Source: a virus. Taken from it: DNA of 42,843 nt. Positions 13,005 to 20,759 of the stretch are shown here, piece after piece. Numbering within the stretch: position 1 is the stretch's first letter; each line of letters begins with the position of its first letter. The stretch lies in the IMG/VR virus record IMGVR_UViG_3300009183_000148, positions 1 through 42,843 of that record; one strand, 5' to 3'. Position numbers and translations under genes: made by a program. The notes beneath the pieces were generated by a model. That model saw only the letters and a program-made list of their open reading frames with translations, searched no databases and was not told where the DNA came from.

Positions 13005-14276
13005 ATGGCGCTTTTTGGATTCTCAGACATATCTTTTAATAAAAGTTCTGGAAACAGGATAGGTCCTTTGTCTAGCCTTTCTGGCAGCCAATTTGAAACA
13101 ACTACACTCCGTTATCCTTTAGATATTGGTAATACGGACAAATCTCATTATGTAATATTTTATATCCGTGAACAGAAAGAGTCTAGTTTTAAAAGAACCA
13201 CAGTTTCCGATTTTTCAGATAGTGGTGGTATAGGTAGTCTCTCTCTGGTAGACTTAACCAATCCACAAAAATTAGCAACAAATTATGGTAATGAGTTGAT
13301 GGGTAAAATCAACAATGGATTAAATCAACTCAATCAAAAAACAGGCGGTATTTTAAGTGGTCTTACAAGTGCAATCAGTAAAGCCGCAGGCGGTGTTATT
13401 GGTGGTATTACAGGTAGTATTGGTAATATTTTTGGCCAAGCAAACATTAGTTTAGGTGGTGGTTCTGCTGCCACACAAGCACTTATCGACAACTCAATTA
13501 AAAGAATCACGGGTGGTAGTTTAAATTTTTTAAGAACAACCAAACTCACAACAGATGCAATTGCTTTGTATATGCCAGATACATTGCAATATACTTATGC
13601 ACAATCATACGACCAATTAAGTTTGGGTGGTGAATTAGCAGGTCAAGCACTTGCGGGGGGCAAATCAATTTATGATGCATTTCAAAGTGGTAGTGCAGAA
13701 GGTATTGGTGCAATTGGTAAAACTGCTGCCGAAATTGCCAAACAAAAAGCGGGTTCTGGTGTTGCAAAACTTTTAGGTAGTGAACAAACAGGTCAAGCAA
13801 TTTTAGCTGCAACAGGTCGTGTGCAGAATCCTATGCTTGAAATGGTTTACAAGTCTCCAAATTTCAGAACATTTCAATTCGACTTTACTTTTTATCCAAG
13901 AGATGAGAGAGAAGCATTAGAAGTTCAAAGAATTTTAGAAAGACTTCGTTTTCATCAAGCGCCAGAATTGATGCCAAATGCAGGTGGTTTTTTAATTCCT
14001 CCTTCCGAATTCGACATTAAGTTTTACAATTCAGGTAAAGAAAATCCTAACATTCCACAAATTGCATCATGTGTATTAGTCTCACTTGATGTTAACTATG
14101 CACCAAACGGATGGTCTGCATATGAGACACCTGGTGAAAATAATCCTTCTTTAGGTCGCACAGGTATGCCAGTATCAATTCAAGCTACATTGCAATTCCA
14201 AGAAATGACATATCTAACAAAGGCAGACTTCAGGTCTGATTTAGCAAATGCAGATACATTGGCGAGAGGTAATTAA
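13005..14276 (+). CDS. 48: gp48 baseplate tail tube cap
   Basis: A 423-residue protein starting at ATG 13005 with ATAGGA upstream. The N-terminus contains TTTLRYPLDIGNTDKSHYVIFYIREQ, a hallmark of gp48 in marine T4-like phages. A long Gly/Ala-rich middle section (ILSGLTSAISKAAGGVIGG... and QALAGGKSIYDAFQSG...) separates it from the C-terminal tube-fold half (NPMLEMVYKSPNFRTFQFDFTFYPRDEREA...). T4 gp48 (364 residues) caps the hub and bridges to gp54 and the tube. It overlaps gp53 by TAATG. The Gly-rich insert is longer than in T4. Confidence 0.85.
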   Translation: MALFGFSDISFNKSSGNRIGPLSSLSGSQFETTTLRYPLDIGNTDKSHYVIFYIREQKESSFKRTTVSDFSDSGGIGSLSLVDLTNPQKLATNYGNELMGKINNGLNQLNQKTGGILSGLTSAISKAAGGVIGGITGSIGNIFGQANISLGGGSAATQALIDNSIKRITGGSLNFLRTTKLTTDAIALYMPDTLQYTYAQSYDQLSLGGELAGQALAGGKSIYDAFQSGSAEGIGAIGKTAAEIAKQKAGSGVAKLLGSEQTGQAILAATGRVQNPMLEMVYKSPNFRTFQFDFTFYPRDEREALEVQRILERLRFHQAPELMPNAGGFLIPPSEFDIKFYNSGKENPNIPQIASCVLVSLDVNYAPNGWSAYETPGENNPSLGRTGMPVSIQATLQFQEMTYLTKADFRSDLANADTLARGN

Positions 14277-14926
14277 TGGCAAAATATTTTAATTACTTTC
14301 CAAAAACACTTTATACTGCCAATAATTCATCGGCAGGGTTAGATACTGTAACAAATATTATTGCAAGGTTTGGATTTGAGTCCACACTTAAAGAAAATTC
14401 TTCTGCATTTTACAAGTATGACATTAAAGATGGTGACACACCAGAAATTATTGCATCCAAATATTACGAAAACTCAGAAAGACATTGGATTGTTTTAATG
14501 TTTAATGACATTTTTGACCCACAGTTTGATTGGCCACTTAGAGATAGGGTATTGGTTGATTATATTGATGCAAAATATACTGCAAATGGTGCTGCAAATA
14601 CGACCATACAAACTGGTCTTTCATGGGCTATGTCACCAAATAACATTCAAGCTTATTATAAAGTAATTACAAGAACAAATATAGATGATATAAAAATAAT
14701 TGAAAAACTTCAGTTAGATGCCAACACATATGCAAATACCGCTACCACTAACACAATTTATAATTTACAAGATGGCAGTAGAATAACTGAAGTTGTAACT
14801 AAAGAAACGCAATCGTATTATCAGTATGAAGTTGCAGTTAATGATAGTAAACGAACAATTAAATTATTGAAACCTGAATTTGTTACTGCCGTAGAAAAAG
14901 AATTTAAGAGAGTAATTAAAGCATGA
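14276..14926 (+). CDS. 53: gp53 baseplate wedge subunit
   Basis: A 216-residue protein with the gp53 layout: N-terminal YFNYFPKTLYT, then a LysM-like segment YDIKDGDTPEIIASKYYENSERHWIVLMFNDIFDPQFDWPL (residues 48-88), and a C-terminal beta region ending ELVTAVEKEFK. T4 gp53 (196 residues) joins the six wedges around the hub. It is coupled on both sides (TAATG with gp48, ATGA with the next gene), as expected for stoichiometric baseplate parts. T4 also places 53 next to 4 and 5. Confidence 0.88.
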   Translation: MAKYFNYFPKTLYTANNSSAGLDTVTNIIARFGFESTLKENSSAFYKYDIKDGDTPEIIASKYYENSERHWIVLMFNDIFDPQFDWPLRDRVLVDYIDAKYTANGAANTTIQTGLSWAMSPNNIQAYYKVITRTNIDDIKIIEKLQLDANTYANTATTNTIYNLQDGSRITEVVTKETQSYYQYEVAVNDSKRTIKLLKPEFVTAVEKEFKRVIKA

Positions 14927-16254
14927 GTTTATCAATGAGTAAATCAACCCAATTCAAAATAAATGAATTGGTGATTGTTACTAAAGGTGGACCAATTGAC
15001 ATTTCGGTCATCTATGAAGAAATAAACATCTTCGATTCTTTATTTCTGCCTGTTATGAGTGGAAGTATATTGATTCGTGATGCTGCCGGTTTATCTGGTA
15101 GTTTATTATTTGATGGTTCAGAATCTATTCTCATTGATATTGCAAAAGACAGTAATTCCGATATTGGTTCGTTTAGAAAAGCATTTCGTATCTACAAACA
15201 ATCAACTCGTAAGAATGAAGGTTTGAATAGTGAACTTTATACATTACATTTTTGTTCTGATGAATTAATGTATTCAGACCAACAAAGAATTAATCAATCA
15301 TACGATAACACATATGGTAAAGTTGTTGAGAAAATTTTAGAAGATTATTTGGGTGTTCCTGCGGGTGAATCTGGTGGCATTTTTGAAGATACAGTTGGTA
15401 TTCGTAATGTTGTTATACCAAATTTGAGACCAATTGAAGCCATAGAATGGTGTGCGAAAAGAAGTTTAGACCAAAAGCAGGCACCTAATTACCTTTTCTT
15501 TCAAAATTTAGTTGGTTTTAATTTTGCGCCATTGTCAATGTTGTTAACACAAGAAGATATTTTGGATGTCAGATTTGCACCAAAAAATCAATCAAAAGGC
15601 AATCCATTTTCTGAAATTAGTTCAGCAAGAGCATTTGAAGTTGTAACGCAATCAGACAGTATTTCAAAACAAAGGTCTGGTGTTAATGCCGGTCAATTCA
15701 TTGGTTTTGACCCACTCACAAGAACAACTGCTAAGAAAGAAATTGGTTACGGTGATGTTGATGCAACAATGGATAAAGCAAATGATAATCCAAATGCATC
15801 AGTAATTAAAAATCGTTCAGGTGTAAGTAATATAGAGGCATATGACTCTAAGAAAACTTTATCTTTCTTCTCTTTGGCACAAAATTTTAGTAATTATATT
15901 AAAGAAAAAGACCCAACATCATTATCTAAATTAGACAACACCGAATCGTGGATGTTTCAACGAAAAGCAATTATCGACAATTTAATGTCAAAGAGACTTA
16001 AAATTGCCATGCCAGGAAACTTTCAATTGACTTCAGGTTTTAATGTGAATGTTGATGCACCTATTTTTGGTAAAAAATTCAAAGGTGATGATAATGAAGA
16101 TAAGAGTTTAAGTGGTAAATATCTTATTGTAGCATCACGACAAATTATTGGTTACGAAAAACACGAAACGATTATTGAAGTTGCAACAACCTCTTCAGAT
16201 GTTGAAATTTCTGTGAGTAGTCCAGAACAACAAGAGGACCTTTTGAGTTATTAA
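14923..16254 (+). CDS. Baseplate hub protein, gp27-like
   Basis: A 443-residue structural protein directly upstream of gp5. Beta-rich N-terminal blocks (FKINELVIVTKGGPIDISVIYEEINIFDSLF, GSILIRDAAGLSGSLLFDGSE) and a middle part (RPIEAIEWCAKRSLDQKQAPNYLFFQNLVGF) resemble gp27/VgrG-type hub domains, where gp27 forms the trimeric ring that holds gp5. The C-terminus has beta strands ending SGKYLIVASRQIIGYEKHETIIEV. Synteny (53 - this gene - 5) and size (T4 gp27 is 391 residues) favour the gp27 role. The sequence similarity is too weak for me to be sure. Confidence 0.68.
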   Translation: MSLSMSKSTQFKINELVIVTKGGPIDISVIYEEINIFDSLFLPVMSGSILIRDAAGLSGSLLFDGSESILIDIAKDSNSDIGSFRKAFRIYKQSTRKNEGLNSELYTLHFCSDELMYSDQQRINQSYDNTYGKVVEKILEDYLGVPAGESGGIFEDTVGIRNVVIPNLRPIEAIEWCAKRSLDQKQAPNYLFFQNLVGFNFAPLSMLLTQEDILDVRFAPKNQSKGNPFSEISSARAFEVVTQSDSISKQRSGVNAGQFIGFDPLTRTTAKKEIGYGDVDATMDKANDNPNASVIKNRSGVSNIEAYDSKKTLSFFSLAQNFSNYIKEKDPTSLSKLDNTESWMFQRKAIIDNLMSKRLKIAMPGNFQLTSGFNVNVDAPIFGKKFKGDDNEDKSLSGKYLIVASRQIIGYEKHETIIEVATTSSDVEISVSSPEQQEDLLSY

Positions 16255-16255
16255 T

Positions 16256-17386
16256 ATGGACAATCAAAAAGATTTTGCCGGTAAAGGTGGTTTTGTTTGG
16301 TGGGTTGGATTCGTTGAAGATAGAATGGATCCACTTAAACTTGGTCGCCTTAAAGTTAGATGTGTTGGTTGGGATGCGGACAATAAAATGCAACTTCCAA
16401 CAGATGCATTACCTTGGGCTCAAGTTGCATTTCCAGTAAATAATGTAAACCCATATGCCTGTAAAGAAGGTGATATGGTTCTTGGTTTCTTTGCAGATGG
16501 TGAAGCCGCACAACAAAGAATTGTATTTGGTCAATTTCCAAGTATCCCACTTAAAGAAGCTAATGCAGAAGAAGCATATAGTGACCCAAGAGAAGATTTG
16601 GCTGATGCACCAAGACCACCTGAATCGAAAGAATACAATGAAGATGGTACAGGTATTGTAATAAGCGAAAAATCACAAGCGGATCCAAACCCAATTTATT
16701 TGGATGAACCTTCGACTTCTCGTATTGCAAGAAATGATGCAGAAACAATTACAGAAACATTTATCCAAGAACGAAAAGATAATGTTGTCAAAGAAATTAA
16801 GACATATAATAAAGAAGAAGAATTAAGTAATTGGGACGAACCAGAAACATTATATGATGCCGTTTATCCTTACAACAATGTTATGGAAACGGAATCTGGT
16901 CACATTGTTGAATATGATGATACACCTGGTGCAGAACGAATTCACATTGCACATCGAAATGGAAGTTTCACAGAATGGTTTCCTGATGGTGACAGAGTAG
17001 AGAAGATTACTAAAGGTAGATATTCTATTGTTATGGAAGACGACCACCTGTATGTTATGGGTGATTGTAAAATTACTGTTCAAGGCAATGCAGAGATTTA
17101 TGTTCAAAAAAATATGTATGCAACCGTTGATGAAAACCTTATCGCATATGTTGTTGGTGATGTAGATGCACAAGTTGATGGTAGTGTTACTGCATTGGTC
17201 AAAGGTGATGTTGATGCCACAGTAAATGGTAGTTTGTCTGCAACTATTGATGGAGATGCCACATTAGATATTGGTGGTGATTGTTCAGAGACAGTTGGTG
17301 GTAGTAAAACATCTGATGTTGGTGGAGATTATAATATCTCTGCCGGTAATTTTAGTGTCAATGCCGGAACAATTAATCTAAACTAA
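16256..17386 (+). CDS. 5: gp5-like central spike, OB-fold plus beta-helix, no lysozyme domain
   Basis: A 376-residue spike protein. Residues 7-105 form the OB-fold domain (GFVWWVGFVEDRMDPLKLGRLKVRCVG, GDMVLGFFADGEAAQQRIVFGQFP), as in T4 gp5 and VgrG. A charged linker follows. The C-terminus (about 215-376) is a repetitive triple-stranded beta-helix with octapeptide-like steps (VVGDVDAQVDGSVTALVKGDVDATVNGSL...). T4 gp5 carries a lysozyme between these two parts; here that insert is absent, leaving only an acidic spacer. It pierces the outer membrane during injection. A PAAR tip protein is encoded two genes downstream. Confidence 0.88.
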   Translation: MDNQKDFAGKGGFVWWVGFVEDRMDPLKLGRLKVRCVGWDADNKMQLPTDALPWAQVAFPVNNVNPYACKEGDMVLGFFADGEAAQQRIVFGQFPSIPLKEANAEEAYSDPREDLADAPRPPESKEYNEDGTGIVISEKSQADPNPIYLDEPSTSRIARNDAETITETFIQERKDNVVKEIKTYNKEEELSNWDEPETLYDAVYPYNNVMETESGHIVEYDDTPGAERIHIAHRNGSFTEWFPDGDRVEKITKGRYSIVMEDDHLYVMGDCKITVQGNAEIYVQKNMYATVDENLIAYVVGDVDAQVDGSVTALVKGDVDATVNGSLSATIDGDATLDIGGDCSETVGGSKTSDVGGDYNISAGNFSVNAGTINLN

Positions 17387-17387
17387 T

Positions 17388-17963
17388 ATGTCAGCAAATG
17401 TTATCGTTTCTTTTTCTAACGAATCAGGATTTCCCACAGGTGAAATTCCTGAAGATGCTTATAATTTTATTACTGACCCAATTCTTCTTTCAAGAGCAGT
17501 AAAATCTGCATGGGAAGGAAGTACCATTTCAGTAGATATAACTTATACTGGTGAAGCGGATGACGGAACAGGAAACAATGTCGTTGCAAATGTGTCACAT
17601 AATTCAAGTTCTTATGATTTTACATCGATTGGATTAACTTATACAGTAACCTCTAATAACACCGCAAGGATTAGTGGTAAAACTGCAAATTTATTTCCAG
17701 GTCAATATTACAGATTTAGAATGCCTGATGGCACATTTAAAATTTTACCACCAGAGACAACAGAAGATTTTTTTGCATTGGTGGAATATAATATGCCAAC
17801 GCCAACATCCAGAGAAGAAACTTATCCTGTAAATATAACAGTTGAAGCCGCAGGTATTGAACCTAAACAAAATGTGTCTATTAATTTGACAGAATACCAT
17901 TATTGGAAGTATCAGTCGGCCGTAGCCGCAGTAAAAGATTTGGTGTCAAGAGGTAAACAATAA
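17388..17963 (+). CDS. Unknown baseplate-region structural protein
   Basis: A 191-residue protein lying between the gp5 spike and the PAAR tip, two bases after gp5 and overlapping the PAAR gene by TAATG. It is beta-rich with many Thr/Ser/Asn (SANVIVSFSNESGFPTG, ISVDITYTGEADDG, ISGKTANLFPGQYYRFRMPDG). The last 40 residues end in a helix (EYHYWKYQSAVAAVKDLVSRGK). I recognise no domain with confidence. Position between two spike components suggests a structural or spike-associated role, for example an effector, adaptor or trimming factor. There is no signal peptide. Confidence 0.6.
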   Translation: MSANVIVSFSNESGFPTGEIPEDAYNFITDPILLSRAVKSAWEGSTISVDITYTGEADDGTGNNVVANVSHNSSSYDFTSIGLTYTVTSNNTARISGKTANLFPGQYYRFRMPDGTFKILPPETTEDFFALVEYNMPTPTSREETYPVNITVEAAGIEPKQNVSINLTEYHYWKYQSAVAAVKDLVSRGKQ

Positions 17964-18277
17964 TGCCAGCAGTTGCTAGAGCAGGAGATTCAGTATTATC
18001 ACAAGATGGTGGACCAGGTAGAAACTGTCCGACTCCTATGAAAACATCTGTGGGACAAGTTAATGGAAATAGTGTTTTTGCAAATGGTATTTTGATTGTT
18101 GTTGCAGGTAACACAATCGCACCGCATCCTAAAAGAGGATGTTCAGTTGATACCTCTACATTATCTGGTTATTCTTCGACTGTGAAGATTGGTGGAAAAG
18201 GTGTTGGAAGAATTGGAGATGATTATGGTCCTAACACAATTACTGCTGGTTCGGGTAATGTATTTGCCGGAGGTTGA
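17963..18277 (+). CDS. PAAR-domain spike tip protein (gp5.4-like)
   Basis: A 104-residue PAAR protein. The N-terminus (MPAVARAGDSVLSQDG) is the PAAR start with the A-R-x-GD motif. Residues 50-58 carry APHPKRGC, and Cys21 with the His/Cys here probably binds the tip zinc ion. The rest is short beta strands with Gly turns (VFANGILIVVAGNT, KIGGKGVGRIGD). PAAR proteins cap the gp5 beta-helix and sharpen the spike (T4 gp5.4, VgrG tips). It overlaps the previous gene and precedes gp25 by 11 bases. Confidence 0.9.
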   Translation: MPAVARAGDSVLSQDGGPGRNCPTPMKTSVGQVNGNSVFANGILIVVAGNTIAPHPKRGCSVDTSTLSGYSSTVKIGGKGVGRIGDDYGPNTITAGSGNVFAGG

Positions 18278-18284
18278 ATAAATA
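18277..18284 (+). promoter_or_regulatory. Possible late promoter (AATAAATA) at gp25
   Basis: AATAAATA lies in the 11-base gap before the gp25 ATG at 18289. Only four bases separate it from the ATG, so the start site would fall on the start codon. It may be a genuine leaderless-type start or a chance match. Confidence 0.3.
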
Positions 18285-18288
18285 GAAT

Positions 18289-18699
18289 ATGGCGACAATA
18301 ACAACAAATATCGATTCCGCAAGAAGTTTCAAAGACTTAGATTTGAACTTTACAGCGCATCCAATTCGCAAAGATATCAACAAGCATGTCAATGAATATG
18401 CTGTTATCAATTCAGTCAAAAATCTTATTTTGACAAATCATTATGAGCGTCCTTTTAGACCAGAAATAGGTAGTAACATTCGCCGTATGTTATTCGAGAA
18501 TGTTGACTCCGTTATGGCGGCGCAAATTGAAAGAGAAATTGAAGAAACGATTGTCAATTTCGAACCAAGAGTTCAAGTTTCAAGGGTTACGGCCTCTGCA
18601 TCTCCGGATGAGAATAGATATAATGTCGAATTAGAATTCTTCGTTATCAACAGTCCAGACCCAATTACAATTAAATTTTTCCTAGAACGGATTAGATAA
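18289..18699 (+). CDS. 25: gp25 baseplate wedge subunit
   Basis: A 136-residue protein of the gp25-like (lysozyme-fold, non-catalytic) family, matching the T4 length (132). The core is FTAHPIRKDINKHVNEYAVINSVKNLILTNHYERPFRPEIGSNIRRMLFE, and the conserved EPR motif is present at FEPRVQV. The C-terminal strands (YNVELEFFV, ITIKFFLERIR) are typical. gp25 caps the sheath-initiating wedge and contacts gp6 and gp53. gp6 follows two bases later, the widely conserved 25-6 pair of contractile tails. Confidence 0.95.
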   Translation: MATITTNIDSARSFKDLDLNFTAHPIRKDINKHVNEYAVINSVKNLILTNHYERPFRPEIGSNIRRMLFENVDSVMAAQIEREIEETIVNFEPRVQVSRVTASASPDENRYNVELEFFVINSPDPITIKFFLERIR

Positions 18700-18701
18700 A
18701 C

Positions 18702-20759
18702 ATGGCAGACCGTTTAAGAGTTACCGAACTTGATTTTGATACAATCAAGAATAATTTAAAAGCGTTTTTAAATCAACAAACAGAGTTTACAGACTATGAC
18801 TTTGAGGGTTCTGGCCTGTCTGTCCTGTTGGATATTCTTGCTTACAATACCCACTACAATGCATACTATCTAAACATGGTTGCAAATGAGTCGTTCCTTG
18901 ATACGGCTCTGTTGCGTGATTCAGTTGTTTCACATGCAAAGAAATTAGGTTACACTCCGTATTCACAAAGAGCACCTATTGCAACAATTAACTTAACTGT
19001 CAATTCATCTACATCGAATACTGGTTACTTAACTCTGCCGTCTGGTTATGGATTCTTATCTAATCAAATTGACGGAAGTGCTTATAATTTTGTTATTTTG
19101 GAAGATACGATTGTTGCAAAAGCCAACTCACAATACTATTTTGAGAATGTTGACATTTATGAAGGTCAACTCGTAACATATAATTTCACACATAATCAGG
19201 CAACAAATCCAAAACAAGTTTTCTCTTTACCAGAATCTAACATTGATACTACAACAATTAGAGTAACAGTAAGACCTGCGGTTGGAAATACTCAAGTTGC
19301 AGTTTATTCTAAAGTTACAGATATATTAGATGTTTCTTCAACTAGTGATGTTTACTACTTGCAAGAAAACAAGAGTGGTAAATTCCAAGTTTATTTTGGT
19401 AATGATATTGTTGGTAAAAAACTGCCTGATGGTGCAGTAGTTTCTGTCCGTTACCTTGTTACAAATGGAACAGATGCAAACAAGGCTAATAACTTTATTG
19501 GTTCATCATCACTAACAGATTCTTTAAATGAAAGTCTAACTAATTTCAATATTAGACCTGTATCTGCCGCAGCTGGTGGTTCAGTAAGAGAATCAATTGA
19601 TGAGATTAAATTTAATTCTGCTGCACAATTTACAACACAAAATAGATTAGTAACATTTAAAGATTATGAATCTTATTTGAGAAAAAATTATCCTGCGATT
19701 GATTCACTATCCGTATGGGGTGGTGAAGATGAAACTCCGCCAGTTTTTGGTAAAGTTTATATTGCAATCAAACCTAAAGCAAATTACTATATCACACCAA
19801 CAGAAAAGAAACGAATCATTGATGATATCATTAAGCCAAAAGCGATTGTTTCTGTTGATGCCGAAATTAGAGATCCAGAGTACCTGTATTTGTTGATTAG
19901 TAACTATGTTGAATACGATAAAAACAAAACAACTCAAAGTGCAGATTCAATTAGAAATGCAATTCGCACCTCAATTGGTGTTTATAATTCTACCATTTTA
20001 AGTAAGTTTGGTTCTGTTTTTGTTCTTTCTAAATTGCAAGATTCTGTTGACAATGTTGATATTAATTCCATTCGTGGTTCAGAAACAATCATTCGTTTAC
20101 AGAAAAGATTTGAACCTAATTTAAGTATTGCAAAAACATACACGATTAATTTTAACGCAGAGTTAAATCGTGGTACAGTTAATGATAGATTAGTATCGAC
20201 AGAATTTACTGTTTACGACCAGTTTGGTATTCTTAGAACAGCACAGATAGAAGAAATCGCCGACTCGTTTACTGGCATTTCAGAAATTCAAGTTGCAAAT
20301 CCAGGTACTGGATATACAAGCACACCAACAGTCTCAATTAGTGGTGATGGTACTGGCGCAGAAGCGACTGCAAAAGTTGTAAACGGCCGCATTGAAAGTA
20401 TTACAATTTCAAATCGTGGTGTTGATTACACCCGTGCTATTATTACTATTACTGGTGGCAGTGGTTATGGTGCAACTGCAATTGCGGTACTAGATGCACG
20501 ATTTGGTAAAATTAGAACATACTATTATGATGAAAATGCAAAGAAGAAAATTATCAATGCTACCGCCGGAACAATCGATTATACAAATGGTGTAATTGTA
20601 TTGAATGACTTCCGTGTTCTTTCGTCAAAAGAACCTGATGGTTTAATTCGTTTGACAGTTAAATCACAAAAAGGTATTCTTACATCATCCAAAGAAACTA
20701 TTATTACGATTGACGAAGCAGACCCAACATCAATCTCTACTGAATTAGTTGCAATTTAA
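18702..20759 (+). CDS. 6: gp6 baseplate wedge subunit (baseplate J family)
   Basis: A 685-residue wedge protein, near the T4 size (660). The N-terminus (LRVTELDFDTIKNNLKAFLNQQTEFTDYDFEGSGLSVLLDILAYNTHYNAYYLNMVANESFLDTA) is a clear gp6/BPJ signature. The core ring domain includes FKDYESYLRKNYPAIDSLSVWGGED (residues 320-344). Residues about 524-603 hold a GTGY-type beta module (NPGTGYTSTPTVSISGDGTGA, then NGRIESITISNRGVDY) that also occurs in three later baseplate proteins here. gp6 dimers form the inner wedge ring. It overlaps the next gene by TAATG. Confidence 0.95.
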   Translation: MADRLRVTELDFDTIKNNLKAFLNQQTEFTDYDFEGSGLSVLLDILAYNTHYNAYYLNMVANESFLDTALLRDSVVSHAKKLGYTPYSQRAPIATINLTVNSSTSNTGYLTLPSGYGFLSNQIDGSAYNFVILEDTIVAKANSQYYFENVDIYEGQLVTYNFTHNQATNPKQVFSLPESNIDTTTIRVTVRPAVGNTQVAVYSKVTDILDVSSTSDVYYLQENKSGKFQVYFGNDIVGKKLPDGAVVSVRYLVTNGTDANKANNFIGSSSLTDSLNESLTNFNIRPVSAAAGGSVRESIDEIKFNSAAQFTTQNRLVTFKDYESYLRKNYPAIDSLSVWGGEDETPPVFGKVYIAIKPKANYYITPTEKKRIIDDIIKPKAIVSVDAEIRDPEYLYLLISNYVEYDKNKTTQSADSIRNAIRTSIGVYNSTILSKFGSVFVLSKLQDSVDNVDINSIRGSETIIRLQKRFEPNLSIAKTYTINFNAELNRGTVNDRLVSTEFTVYDQFGILRTAQIEEIADSFTGISEIQVANPGTGYTSTPTVSISGDGTGAEATAKVVNGRIESITISNRGVDYTRAIITITGGSGYGATAIAVLDARFGKIRTYYYDENAKKKIINATAGTIDYTNGVIVLNDFRVLSSKEPDGLIRLTVKSQKGILTSSKETIITIDEADPTSISTELVAI

